From positions 186,001-250,000 of the forward strand of contig NZ_CP100756.1 in NCBI RefSeq assembly GCF_024266705.1: a stretch of 64,000 bases of DNA. Direction: 5' to 3'. Origin of the DNA: Natrinema gelatinilyticum. GTDB taxonomy: Archaea; Halobacteriota; Halobacteria; Halobacteriales; Natrialbaceae. How positions within the stretch are numbered: the stretch's first letter is position 1; each line of letters opens with the position of its first letter. The notes below the pieces were generated by a model. That model ran no database searches, was not told the DNA's origin, and saw only the letters and a list, made by a program, of their open reading frames with translations. Below, one piece after another: positions 9,097-17,841 of this stretch. A program made the position numbers and the translations under genes.

Positions 9097-10697
9097 TAGC
9101 TAATGACCTCCGTGAGAAACGGCCCGAGCAAGTCGGCGAACGTCCCGCCCGCAAATCCGAGCGCGACGGCACAGAGCGCGGCAACCACGACGACCGCGAC
9201 CATGCCGATCGAAACCGCGGCCGGATCATCCCCACTGGACGCGGTGGCGGGGACCGTGCCGTCGGACCCGGGTCCGTCGGACGTGTTCTCGACTCGACCG
9301 TCGCCGTCGGACCCGCCGTCCGTCGCGACCGGTCCCCCGGCCGGGGATGAGACGGTACGCGACGGTGTGAAGTACATCTTCTCGAGCAGGCGAGCGGCGT
9401 AGGCGAGCGTGAGCATGGTACTGAGGAAAATGACCGCGGCAACGGGCCACAGCTGAGACTCGACGGCGCCGAGTGCGATGTACCACTTGCCCACGAAGCC
9501 GACGCCCGGGGGAACGCCAACCAGCGAAAGCAGGAGGACGGCCATCGCGCCGGCGACGACCGGGCGGTGTTTCGCGAGCCCAGCATACTCGTCGACCGTG
9601 CGGGCACCATAACTCGTCGCGACGAGTGCGGCCGCCAGAAAGAGTCCGGCTTTCAGCAGGCTGTGACCTACCAAATGGACCGTCGCACCGATCAGTGCGG
9701 TCTCGGCCGCCTCGGAATTGCCGGCGATGACGACCCCGTAGGCGGCGATGACGAGCCCGAACTGCGAGACCGACGAGTACGCGAGCATCCGTTTGACCTC
9801 GGTCTGGATCACGGCCAGGGCCGTGCCAGCGAGGACGCTCACGCTGCCGACCACGACGACGATCGACGCCGCGTTCGACATCGCGGTCAGGTAGTCGACG
9901 CCGAAGACGGTCACGATCAGGCGGCCAAACGCGTACGCGGAGGCCGTCGAAACCAGCGCGGCGATGAGCGGCGTCACGCCGTCGGGAGCCTGCTGGTACG
10001 CGCTCGGTTGCCAGGTGTGTAACGGCCACTGAGCGACCTTGACCGCAAAGCCGACGACGACGAACCCGAAGGCGGTCCGGATCAGCACCGGGCGTTCCGC
10101 CGCCGGAATCGCCGTCGCGAGTTCGATCATGTTGAGCGTCCCCGTAGCCATGAGCAGGAACGCGACCCCGATCAGGTACATCGACGCGGCGACGGTCCCC
10201 AGAATCAAGTATTTCAACGCAGCGACGGCCGATTCGGGCCCGTCGCCGCTCGCGACCAGCGCGTAGGTCGCGATGCTGGTGATCTCGAGGAAGACGAACA
10301 GGTTGAAGACGTCGCCGGTCATCGTGATGCCGAATAGCCCGCCGACGAGCAGCAGGTACGCAGTGTAGAAGGTGTTCCCGCGCGGGCCGCCACGGCGCGT
10401 GTACGCGAGGACGCCGACGGCGACCGCTGCGACGAGCAGGGCGATCAGGGTCGAGAATCGGTCAGCGACCAGTTCGATTCCGTACGTTCTGGGATAGCCG
10501 CCGAGCGTGTGCGTTACCTGCCCGTCGGCGAAGACGACGCTCGCAAGTGTGATCGCAGCGCCGAAGAGGCCGATCGTCGTCACCGCAGCGATGGGCCAGC
10601 CGGTCCGATCGAACCGGAGCCCGAGCGCGACCGGGAGGGTCGCCGCGAGCAACGGCACGACGATCAGCAGCGGTGGAATCAAGTCGACGCTACTCAT
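9096..10697 (-). CDS. mnhD: Mrp Na+/H+ antiporter subunit D
   Basis: A 533-residue polytopic subunit of the NuoL/M/N family. Glu138 (LFVFLEITS) and Lys220 (GFAVKVAQWPLHTW) are the conserved charged residues of the proton path. A hydrophilic Gly/Asp/Ser-rich segment near residues 450-495 separates the last two helices. It follows the MrpC gene with an 8-base overlap, as in bacterial mrp operons (C then D), supporting the D assignment. It acts in the cytoplasmic membrane in Na+ extrusion and pH homeostasis. Confidence 0.9.
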   Translation of the reverse strand: MSSVDLIPPLLIVVPLLAATLPVALGLRFDRTGWPIAAVTTIGLFGAAITLASVVFADGQVTHTLGGYPRTYGIELVADRFSTLIALLVAAVAVGVLAYTRRGGPRGNTFYTAYLLLVGGLFGITMTGDVFNLFVFLEITSIATYALVASGDGPESAVAALKYLILGTVAASMYLIGVAFLLMATGTLNMIELATAIPAAERPVLIRTAFGFVVVGFAVKVAQWPLHTWQPSAYQQAPDGVTPLIAALVSTASAYAFGRLIVTVFGVDYLTAMSNAASIVVVVGSVSVLAGTALAVIQTEVKRMLAYSSVSQFGLVIAAYGVVIAGNSEAAETALIGATVHLVGHSLLKAGLFLAAALVATSYGARTVDEYAGLAKHRPVVAGAMAVLLLSLVGVPPGVGFVGKWYIALGAVESQLWPVAAVIFLSTMLTLAYAARLLEKMYFTPSRTVSSPAGGPVATDGGSDGDGRVENTSDGPGSDGTVPATASSGDDPAAVSIGMVAVVVVAALCAVALGFAGGTFADLLGPFLTEVIS

Positions 10698-11067
10698 CGG
10701 CGCGCACCTCTCTGAGCGTGTCCTCGCGCAGCGTCCCGTACTCCGCGTAGATGCGGATGATCAGCGCGAGGCCGACCGCGGTCAGCGCGATACCGACGAC
10801 GATTGCGGTCAGGACGATCACCTGCGGGAGCGGGCTCGCGACCATGAGTTCTCCGGGATTCTTCTCGGCTGGGACGATAGGCGCCGACGCGCCATCGACG
10901 TCGATGTAGGCCATCGAGATGAAAAACAGGAAGATCGCCGACTGGAAGAGATTTACACCGATCAGCTTCTTCACGAGGTTCTCGCTTGCGATCACCATGT
11001 AGATCCCGATGCCGAGTAACACGAACAACAACACGTACGTGTAGCGGTTCGCGAGCAACTCAATCAT
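10690..11067 (-). CDS. mnhC: Mrp antiporter subunit C (NuoK-like)
   Basis: A 125-residue protein with three predicted membrane helices. It shows the NuoK-type pattern: a first helix followed by NLVKKLIGVNLFQSAIFL, then VLTAIVVGIALTAVGLAL. The loop carries Glu/Asp residues as in other MrpC proteins. It overlaps subunit B upstream and D downstream by 8 bases. MrpC is homologous to complex I subunit K and is needed to assemble the antiporter. Confidence 0.92.
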   Translation of the reverse strand: MIELLANRYTYVLLFVLLGIGIYMVIASENLVKKLIGVNLFQSAIFLFFISMAYIDVDGASAPIVPAEKNPGELMVASPLPQVIVLTAIVVGIALTAVGLALIIRIYAEYGTLREDTLREVRADE

Positions 11068-11587
11068 CGTCGCTCACCTCTCGGTCGGCCGACTCGCGGC
11101 GCTCGCCGGCCATACTCGTCCCGCCGGTCCCGCTCGGCCGGTCGGGAGAGAACCCCGACGCCATCGCGAAGAAGAGGGTGATCATGGTTCCGGCGACGAT
11201 CAGCGAAATACCGGCGATTTCGACGGCCTCGAGCCCCCACTTCGGCTTGACGTGGAAGACCTCCTTGAGTTGATAGAATTCGAGGAAGTTACCGCCGAGC
11301 GCCACCATCGCGAGGCCGATCACGCCGAAGATGACGACCCCGCCGGTGACGAGGCCGACGAGCAGGGAGTTGCGGAGCCACTGTCGGGTCGGTTCGATCC
11401 CGAAGGCGAACGCGAGCATGAGTACCGTAACGCCGACGATGGTTCCGCCCTGGAAGCCGCCGCCCGGGGCGTCCCCCCCGTGGAAGGTCATGAACAACCC
11501 GTACGTGAGGGTAAACGGTGCGATAATCTTGACCGCGGTCATGATCACCTGACTCTCGGTGTAGGTGTCGTCGTAGGGTGTGGGCAT
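11060..11587 (-). CDS. mnhB: Mrp antiporter subunit B (MnhB domain)
   Basis: A 175-residue membrane protein with the MnhB signature near the first helix: PFTLTYGLFMTFHGGDAPGGGF, with the glycine-rich H-G-x-x-x-P-G-G-G-F turn at about residues 35-46. Four helices are followed by a soluble Ser/Arg/Glu tail. It starts one base after the stop of the upstream subunit. MrpB forms part of the non-antiporter core of the complex. Confidence 0.92.
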   Translation of the reverse strand: MPTPYDDTYTESQVIMTAVKIIAPFTLTYGLFMTFHGGDAPGGGFQGGTIVGVTVLMLAFAFGIEPTRQWLRNSLLVGLVTGGVVIFGVIGLAMVALGGNFLEFYQLKEVFHVKPKWGLEAVEIAGISLIVAGTMITLFFAMASGFSPDRPSGTGGTSMAGERRESADREVSDDD

Positions 11588-12127
11588 TTAGGCGAACACC
11601 TCGCGTTTCAGGACGAGCAACGTCGAGACGCCGGCGGCGAAGACGACGACCGCCTCGCCGAAGGTGTCGAACCCACGATAGGCCGCCAGGACGGACGTCA
11701 CCGCGTTCTGAACGCCAGTCTGCTCGTAGGTCTCCCTGATGTAGTGTTGGGTCACGTCCGGGTTCGACCAGACCGGCGTCTCCGTGAGTCCGACCGCATA
11801 CATCTCCGGTAGGACGACGGTACCGAGCAGCAGAACGAACGCGCCGACGGCTACGACGGCCGGGACGTGAATGCGCTCTCGTATGTCGTCAGTCGAGGGC
11901 CGCGACGTCCGCGCGATCGTCAGCAACAGGAGGAGCGTCGTGACGCCGGCGCCGATCGCGGCCTCGGTCATCGCTACGTCGGGTGCCAGCAGGTACGTAT
12001 AGAGAATCGCCATGCCGAGACTGTAGGCCCCGAAGACGATGATAACCGAGAGCACGTCGCGAAAGAGCGCGGTCGCAACCGCAGTCGCCAGGATGAAGAC
12101 CACGAGCGAGTACGCGAGGACGCTCAT
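11588..12127 (-). CDS. Mrp/Mbh complex subunit with DUF4040 (MbhD/MbhE-like, equals MrpA C-terminus)
   Basis: A 179-residue protein matching the part that in bacteria forms the C-terminal end of MrpA. Residues 1-75 are a DUF4040/MbhD-like domain (SVIIVFGAYSLGMAILY, then APDVAMTEAAIGAG, the conserved P-D-x-A-x-T-E-A motif). Residues 85-179 resemble MbhE, with RGFDTFGEAVVVFAAG near the end. As a separate gene it shows the archaeal split arrangement shared with membrane-bound hydrogenase modules. It overlaps the MrpG stop (ATGA). Confidence 0.85.
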   Translation of the reverse strand: MSVLAYSLVVFILATAVATALFRDVLSVIIVFGAYSLGMAILYTYLLAPDVAMTEAAIGAGVTTLLLLLTIARTSRPSTDDIRERIHVPAVVAVGAFVLLLGTVVLPEMYAVGLTETPVWSNPDVTQHYIRETYEQTGVQNAVTSVLAAYRGFDTFGEAVVVFAAGVSTLLVLKREVFA

Positions 12128-12504
12128 TGCGGCTCACCACCGGTTTCAGTACCGCGTTCTACCGGCTCGGTATCGTGGCCGCGATCACCGGTCCCATCAT
12201 CGTCGAGTCGCGCCTCGACGCCCGTTTCGGCGGCCGAACGCGCGATCGCGTGCGCCGCCGTCGGGTTCGTGATGAAAACGAAGAACAACAACAGGACGCA
12301 GTATACCGCCGCCTGCTGCCACCCCAGTGCCAGCGCAACTGCCGCAAGCGTCAGGCCGGCCCCGAGGGTGTCTGCCTGTGACGCAGTGTGCGTGCGCGCG
12401 TAGACGTCGGGTAACCGGATGACGCCTACAGTCGCGATGAACGTGAAGAACACGCCGAGTCCGATGAGGACGATGATTGCCCAGAACCGTATGGTCTCGA
12501 TCAC
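12124..12504 (-). CDS. mnhG: Mrp antiporter subunit G
   Basis: A 126-residue protein whose GTG start at 12504 overlaps the TGA of MrpF (GTGA). The MnhG signature is clear: IGLGVFFTFIATVGVIRLPD followed by YARTHTASQADTLGAGL, and three membrane helices. The C-terminal 35 residues are a soluble acidic tail. A longer in-frame reading upstream covers MrpF in another frame and is not the gene. Confidence 0.9.
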   Translation of the reverse strand: MIETIRFWAIIVLIGLGVFFTFIATVGVIRLPDVYARTHTASQADTLGAGLTLAAVALALGWQQAAVYCVLLLFFVFITNPTAAHAIARSAAETGVEARLDDDGTGDRGHDTEPVERGTETGGEPQ

Positions 12505-12779
12505 AGCACTCCACCCCGTTCGACGGTGAATTTGGAAATCGCGATCGACATCAGGAAGTTCAAGAGCGCGTAGATTAGCGCGACGTCCAGAAACCACGGC
12601 TCGTCGAGCGCAACGGTCAGCAGGGCGAGAATAACCACCGTATTCGTCCCGATGACGTTCACCGCCAGCAACCGGTCCTGCGTCGTCGGGCCCATGACGG
12701 CGCGATAAAACATCACGATCGCGAGGACGACGAACAGCGCCGTGGCGATCAGGAACACGTCCTCGAGCGGGGGCGTCAC
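12501..12779 (-). CDS. mnhF: Mrp antiporter subunit F
   Basis: A 92-residue subunit with three helices and the MrpF core, FYRAVMGPTTQDRLLAVNVIG at residues 24-44, containing the conserved R-x2-x-G-P-x2-x-D-R pattern. It overlaps MrpE and MrpG by four bases on each side. MrpF is required for an active antiporter and has been linked to bile-salt or Na+ efflux in bacteria. Confidence 0.92.
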   Translation of the reverse strand: MTPPLEDVFLIATALFVVLAIVMFYRAVMGPTTQDRLLAVNVIGTNTVVILALLTVALDEPWFLDVALIYALLNFLMSIAISKFTVERGGVL

Positions 12780-13810
12780 AGTTCGTCACCTCCGACGATC
12801 TCCGCGTCGTCGCGCTCTTCCGGCGACGGAATATCCGCCGATTTCCGGCCGTAGAAGACGAAGCGGATCCCGCGTTCGAGTCCGCCGTCGAACAGGTCCT
12901 CGCGGGCCGCTGGAATGAGCGTGTGGACCAGTAGCTCCTGGTTGGTGGCCCGGACCGTCAGCGTGCCCGGCGTGAGCGTGATGCTGTTGGCTAGCGCGGT
13001 TAACGGGAGTCCGCTCCGGACGCGGGCGTTGACCCGGGTTAGCGTCGGCTCGATCGGCATCGAGGGCCGGAGTATCACGACCGAGACCGCTATATTGGCC
13101 TTGACGATCTCCCACAGGAGATACGGAACGTAACAGACGAACCGAACGGTTCGTAGCGGCGACTGAACCCGATCCAGCGGTACCGAAAACGTGACTTGCG
13201 CGAGCGAAACGGCGACGATGGCGGCGACCGCCGCGCCGGTAACGAGATCGAACCAGTAGGTTGGATCGCCCAGAACGAGATAGAACCCGTAGGAAATCCA
13301 GAACGTCGCGAACAGTCGGTCGAAGCTCTCGCCGCCCCTGACGAGCCGCCCGTGTCTGGCCGGTCGCTCGACCGGGGCTTCGTCGTAGGGAAGACCGACG
13401 CGCTCGAGTTCGCGCTCGAGGGGTTGGAGCATCTGGGCCGTGACGCCCGGTTGGTACTCCGGATCGATGACGACGCGGTCGATTTCCTCGTCGTCCGCGT
13501 AGGCGCTGAATATCTCGGCGTAATCCCGGGGACCGAAGAGATATTCCGCTTCGCCGAGCGTCGCGGTCTCGACGATCACGTCCGCGTCACTGGCGTCCTC
13601 CTCGACCCAGTTACGTGCCCGTGTGAGCAATTTCGCTGCGTCTTCCCGATAGCGCGCACTCTCGGGGACATCGGCGTCGTACGGAAGCGCGACGACCAGG
13701 TGACATTCGAGCGTATCAGCCGCTTCGAGCCCCGATCGAACGGCGTATCCGACCGTCTGCCGGACGGTCACCGTGTCCGACAGCGGGACGAGCAGGCGTT
13801 CAATCGCCAC
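12776..13810 (-). CDS. mnhE: Mrp antiporter subunit E fused to an N-terminal universal-stress-protein-like domain
   Basis: A 344-residue first gene of the operon. Residues 1-140 look like a universal stress protein (UspA) domain: MAIERLLVPLSDTVTVRQT at the start and an alternating strand/helix pattern, but without an obvious C-terminal G-x2-G-x9-G(S/T) nucleotide motif. Residues 165-320 are an MnhE domain with two membrane helices, YLLWEIVKANIAVSVVIL, and the SITLTPGTLTV motif typical of MrpE. The fusion could let the complex sense a cytoplasmic ligand, which is inference. The start is the ATG at 13810. Confidence 0.88.
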   Translation of the reverse strand: MAIERLLVPLSDTVTVRQTVGYAVRSGLEAADTLECHLVVALPYDADVPESARYREDAAKLLTRARNWVEEDASDADVIVETATLGEAEYLFGPRDYAEIFSAYADDEEIDRVVIDPEYQPGVTAQMLQPLERELERVGLPYDEAPVERPARHGRLVRGGESFDRLFATFWISYGFYLVLGDPTYWFDLVTGAAVAAIVAVSLAQVTFSVPLDRVQSPLRTVRFVCYVPYLLWEIVKANIAVSVVILRPSMPIEPTLTRVNARVRSGLPLTALANSITLTPGTLTVRATNQELLVHTLIPAAREDLFDGGLERGIRFVFYGRKSADIPSPEERDDAEIVGGDEL

Positions 13811-13930
13811 GGGAACTCCCTCCGGGTGACCGTCGTTTGATATTCATGTCTCTCGTCGATAGTCGAGTGAAACGGTAGCCGCAGGAAAACGATTTCGTTA
13901 TCCACCAGCAATCCCGCCTTCCAACGCGCT

Positions 13931-13996
13931 TGTCAACTACCCCACCTACTTCGCTCACCCCGAGGAGTTCGCTCGTGGAGGGTGGGGCTTGTCCAT
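13931..13996 (-). ncRNA. Terminal hairpin of a tnpB-type element, possible omega-RNA scaffold relic
   Basis: An outer stem ccccacc (13940-13946) pairs with ggtgggg (13981-13987), with an inner cgag/ctcg stem. The stop of the tnpB relic (13955-13957) lies inside the hairpin, as expected where the guide RNA scaffold overlaps the 3' end of tnpB in IS200/IS605-type elements. This placement is known from active TnpB systems. Whether this copy is still transcribed cannot be seen, and its own tnpB is broken. Confidence 0.4.
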
Positions 13997-14400
13997 GAAC
14001 TCAGCCTCGAACCCGTCCGGGTGGGCGGTGAATCCGCCACTTGGCGTCATCGTTCCAGACTTCAGGGCAAGCTGACTGTTGCCCGTCCGCCGAGACGACT
14101 GTTGGCCCCGACGGACATACCGCAAACCAGTATTCTTTGCCGCGTTGTAGTCCGCGTTCGCTTCCGACTCGCATTTCACGCATCGGAAGTCGTTTCGAGT
14201 CGGGCGATTCTCGTCCGCCGTGAATCCACAACCGTATCGTCATCGAACAGTGTCATGGTCCGAGTGTCGTACTTCACCGTGGGTGCGGTGAACGTCGGCT
14301 TGCTCACCTGCTTGCCTTTGGACCGGCGTTCAATAAGCCGGTGATAGCTTGGGCAGCTTGGTGGGTGGCAAGAATCGCGTGCTGACTCCCGAGGTCACCT
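13955..14400 (-). pseudogene. tnpB (IS200/IS605 family, IS1341 type) relic with frameshifts and internal deletion
   Basis: Three tnpB pieces can be read in order on the minus strand in different frames. First, an N-terminal piece DLGSQHAILATHQAAQAITG near 14390-14330. Then, in another frame, YHRLIERRSKGK followed by PTFTAPTVKYDTRTMTLFDD, typical of the region after the N-terminal helices. Then, after loss of the whole RuvC core, the C-terminal zinc finger CGFTADENR...FRCVKCES and NADYNAAKNTGLRYVRRG, running to the stop at 13955. The gene cannot make an active nuclease. Confidence 0.85.
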
Positions 14401-14649
14401 CCCTACTTACTCGCTTCGCTCGTTCCTTGAGAAAGGGGACTCCGCGCGACCGCTTCAGTTGAAATGCACCCGACGGGTCTCGACCGGTCGTGGTGAGAAT
14501 TTTACACGAATGGGATTCGGTGACGAGGTCCGATCGGCAGTTTTACAAATTAATCTTCAATAAATAAAACGTGCTTGTATGACGACGGCCAAGATCGGAT
14601 ACGATTGCGACCGCGCCTCGACTGCGCGCGACGACCCCCCGAGTTGCCC

Positions 14650-14982
14650 ATGAACGAACGGACCGAACAGCACCGCGAGCGCCTCGAGGCGCACGTCTTC
14701 GTCTGCCTGAACGACCGCGATTCTACACACGCCAGTTGTGCGGCAGCCGGTGGTGAGGAGACGCACACCGCCGTCACGGAGTGGTTGCGCGAGCGGGACG
14801 CCTACTGGACGGCGGTGTCAGTCAGCACGACTTCGTGTCTGGGACTCTGTAGTGAGCGCGGGGCCGCGATTACGATCCAGCCGCGAAACACGTGGTACTC
14901 CGACGTTACGCCAGCCGACGTCCCCGACCTGCTCGAGTCCGAATTCGGCGCTGACGCGGAGCGCGTCCGCGACGACAGGTGA
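14650..14982 (+). CDS. Thioredoxin-fold [2Fe-2S] ferredoxin-like protein
   Basis: A 110-residue protein starting at ATG 14650; the in-frame upstream extension is not needed. Four cysteines, Cys19, Cys30, Cys63 and Cys67 (FVCLNDRD...SCAAAGG and TTSCLGLC), give the C-x10-C / C-x3-C arrangement of thioredoxin-like 2Fe-2S ferredoxins. These proteins carry electrons or serve as partners in cobalamin or hydrogenase-type modules, but here the gene stands alone. An AT-rich block at 14550-14575 is a likely promoter. Confidence 0.85.
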   Translation: MNERTEQHRERLEAHVFVCLNDRDSTHASCAAAGGEETHTAVTEWLRERDAYWTAVSVSTTSCLGLCSERGAAITIQPRNTWYSDVTPADVPDLLESEFGADAERVRDDR

Positions 14983-15161
14983 GCGTGCGGACGCGGATGG
15001 CAGTGGCAGCCGTCGCTCGATTCCGGGTTCAGTAGCACCCCGGTCGACTCACCGATTCGTTTCCGTACAGATTCTCCACGCGCAGGAGTGCTCGCAGACC
15101 CTGGAACCGGGGCCATCGTCGACACGTACGATTATGGGGGTCGACCGCAGAATTGACACTA

Positions 15162-16520
15162 ATGACAGAGACACCCTCAAGTGGGGTGGCAGCGGAACTC
15201 AGCGATTTCGTCGCCGCGCTCACGACCGAATCTATTCCCGACGAGGCGCTCAGATCGGCCGAGCGAGCGATCCTTGATACCGTCGGCGTAACGCTCGCCG
15301 GAGCCGATACCGACGTGGGGACGGTCTCCGTGGCCGCGGCCGCCACAGAGTCCGGCGAGACGACGGTCCTCGGACGCGACGACCGATTGCCACTTTCCGA
15401 TGCCGTCTTCGCAAACGCGTCCGCAGGCCACGCACTGGATTTCGACGACGTCGCCCTGGCCGCGATGGACGGGCACCCGAGCGTTCCGATGGTCGCCCCG
15501 CTGCTGGCCATCGGTGAACGGGAAGGTTCGACGGGCCGGGACCTGTTGGCCGCCTACGTCGCCGGGTTCGAAACGCAAGGCTACCTCTCGCGACCGATCA
15601 GCCCCGGCCACTACGAAGGGGGATGGCACGCCACGTCGACCATCGGCCTCTTCGGGGCCGCGGCCGCCGTCGCCAGACTGCTCGAACTGACCCCTGAACG
15701 CATCGAACACGCGCTCAACATCGCCGCCTCGATGCCGGCCGGCCTCAAGCGCAATTTCGGCACGACGACCAAACCGATCCACGCCGGTCAGGCCGCGCGA
15801 TCCGCAACGACAGCGGCGTTGCTTGCCGCCGAGGGGGCGACGGCAGATCCGACGGCGATCGACGGCGACCGAGGGTTCTTCGACCTCTACCGGGGCGAGA
15901 CACGGCCCGACCTCGAGCGACTGCCCGACCTCGGGTCTCGTTGGGCGCTGCTCGAGGACGGCATCGACGTGAAAAAATATCCCTGCTGTTATTACACTCA
16001 CGCAGCGATCTATGCCGCGACCGGGATCGCGGAGACCACCGACGTCCAGGCCGACGACATCGACGACGTCATCGTGACCGCCTCCCAGGGCGCCGCCGAC
16101 GCGCTCGCCCACGACGATCCCGAGACGGGACTCGAGGGCAAGTTCTCGATGCCGTACCTGATCGCCAGTGCCATCGTCCGTCGAGGGGTCGGCCTGTCCG
16201 CGTTCGAAGACGATCGGATCGACGAACCGGCGGTGCAGGCCGTCCGCGAACGCGTCACCCTGACGGTCGACCCCGACCTGCCGTACGATTCGAACGCCGC
16301 GCACGTCGCCGTCACGGACCGCACGGGAGACGTATACGAGCGCATGCAAGAACGACCGCCGGGGACACACGACGATCCGCTCTCGAGCGACGAACTCCAC
16401 GAGAAATTCGGAATGTGCGCCAAATATGCGCCGGGTTCGGTCGCGGTCGACGAGGCGGTGTCAGCCCTGAACGATCTCCGGACGGTCGATGACGTGAGGG
16501 GCGTCTTGGAGTCGCTCTGA
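15162..16520 (+). CDS. MmgE/PrpD family protein (2-methylcitrate dehydratase / aconitate decarboxylase-like)
   Basis: A 452-residue MmgE/PrpD fold enzyme, starting at ATG 15162 (a TTG nine bases upstream is less likely). Family features include SAGHALDFDDV (about residues 87-97), the HPSVPMVAPLLA segment, GWHATSTIGLFGAAAA and AASMPAGLKRNFGT-like stretches, and DVKKYPCCYYTHAAI. Known members dehydrate 2-methylcitrate or decarboxylate cis-aconitate; others act on other cyclic or tricarboxylic acids. No prpB or prpC neighbours are present, so the substrate stays open. Confidence 0.85.
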   Translation: MTETPSSGVAAELSDFVAALTTESIPDEALRSAERAILDTVGVTLAGADTDVGTVSVAAAATESGETTVLGRDDRLPLSDAVFANASAGHALDFDDVALAAMDGHPSVPMVAPLLAIGEREGSTGRDLLAAYVAGFETQGYLSRPISPGHYEGGWHATSTIGLFGAAAAVARLLELTPERIEHALNIAASMPAGLKRNFGTTTKPIHAGQAARSATTAALLAAEGATADPTAIDGDRGFFDLYRGETRPDLERLPDLGSRWALLEDGIDVKKYPCCYYTHAAIYAATGIAETTDVQADDIDDVIVTASQGAADALAHDDPETGLEGKFSMPYLIASAIVRRGVGLSAFEDDRIDEPAVQAVRERVTLTVDPDLPYDSNAAHVAVTDRTGDVYERMQERPPGTHDDPLSSDELHEKFGMCAKYAPGSVAVDEAVSALNDLRTVDDVRGVLESL

Positions 16521-16665
16521 TTCGGAGATCCGACACAGTCTCTCGAGGCAGGTCGCGCGACGGACTCTCGAAGACGGTTACGCGGCGGTATCTCGAGGCG
16601 GGATCGGTGGCGATCACTTCCGTAATTTCGAGACGTTTACCTAGCAGCCGTTCCGATTGCAACCA

Positions 16666-17739
16666 ATGACGCTGTACTCGCGTGTGCGCCCCTTCGCGTT
16701 CACACTGCCGGCCGAGACGGCCCACGATCTCGGCAAGCGAACGCTCCGGGTGGCACAGTCGACCTGGGCGACGCGGACGGCCCTGTCCGCCGCATACCAG
16801 TTCGAGCACCCGGCACTCGAGTGCGATCTGTTCGGGACGCAGTTTCCGAACCCCGTCGGTATCGCCGCCGGCTTCGACAAGAACGCAGAGGTGACTCACG
16901 CACTCGCGGCGCTCGGCTTCGGCTTCGTCGAAATCGGAACCGTCACGCCGTATTCCCAGTCCGGGAACGACCGGCCACGGCTGTTCCGACTGCTCGAAGA
17001 CGAGGCGATGATCAACCGAATGGGTTTCAACGGTCAGGGAATGGAACGGGTCAAGTCGCGGCTCGAAGCCGACGGGACGCCCCAGATACCCCTAGGTGTG
17101 AACATCGGCAAGATGAATTCCTCGAACGAGCGCGAGGCGATCGAGGACTACCGTCGTGTCTTCGATCGGCTCTCCCCGTTCGCCGACTACGTCGTAGTAA
17201 ACGTCTCCTGTCCGAATACGCCTGACGAGTTCGACGAGGGATCGCCCGAGCACCTCCGTTCGATCTTCGAAACACTCGAGACGGAAAACGAACGCGGGGT
17301 GCCGATTCTGGTAAAGATCGGTCCCGACTCGCCCGAGGAGTCGATGTTCGACCTCGTCGATATCGCCCGGGAGTTCGACCTCGACGGCATCGTCGCGACC
17401 AACACCTCGACGAGCCGTACCGGCCTCGAGTCACCCCGACGGGAGGAGTGGGGCGGGCTCAGCGGTAAGCCGCTCCAGGACCGCTCGACCGAGGTCGTCC
17501 GATCGCTGGCCGAGTACATGGACGGCGAGCTACCGATTGTCGGGATCGGCGGCGTCGACTCCGCGAGAAGCGCGTACGAAAAGATTCGGGCCGGAGCCTC
17601 GCTCGTCGAGTTGTATACCGGATTCGTGTACCGGGGACCATCGACAGCGAAGCGAATCAACCGCGGACTCGTGGCGTTACTCGAGCGTGACGGCTTTACG
17701 TCAGTCGAAGAGGCGGTCGGCGCGGATCTGGACGACTGA
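16666..17739 (+). CDS. pyrD: Dihydroorotate dehydrogenase (quinone), class 2
   Basis: A 357-residue FMN enzyme that oxidises dihydroorotate to orotate in pyrimidine synthesis, passing electrons to quinone. The start is ATG 16666. FMN and substrate motifs are present: NPVGIAAGFDKNAE (62-75), GTVTP, INRMGFNGQG (116-125), VNVSCPNTPDEF with the class 2 catalytic base Ser181, and GIGGVDS near the phosphate site. The N-terminal helices (LYSRVRPFAFTLPAETAH) are the membrane-associating region typical of class 2. It is convergent with a dihydroorotase gene, the preceding pathway step. Confidence 0.95.
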   Translation: MTLYSRVRPFAFTLPAETAHDLGKRTLRVAQSTWATRTALSAAYQFEHPALECDLFGTQFPNPVGIAAGFDKNAEVTHALAALGFGFVEIGTVTPYSQSGNDRPRLFRLLEDEAMINRMGFNGQGMERVKSRLEADGTPQIPLGVNIGKMNSSNEREAIEDYRRVFDRLSPFADYVVVNVSCPNTPDEFDEGSPEHLRSIFETLETENERGVPILVKIGPDSPEESMFDLVDIAREFDLDGIVATNTSTSRTGLESPRREEWGGLSGKPLQDRSTEVVRSLAEYMDGELPIVGIGGVDSARSAYEKIRAGASLVELYTGFVYRGPSTAKRINRGLVALLERDGFTSVEEAVGADLDD

Positions 17740-17841
17740 TGGACGATTGATGGACGCAGGTCCGTCTCACGGCAGTTTGTGGGTTAATGTGGGTGGCTCG
17801 GCACGTGAGTCGAATCGGGACGACCGAGACCCATCTCGGTG

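Noticed and set aside
15177..16400. Minus-strand open frame of 407 codons opposite the MmgE/PrpD gene
   Set aside because: The plus strand encodes a complete MmgE/PrpD protein; the antisense frame has no recognisable motif.
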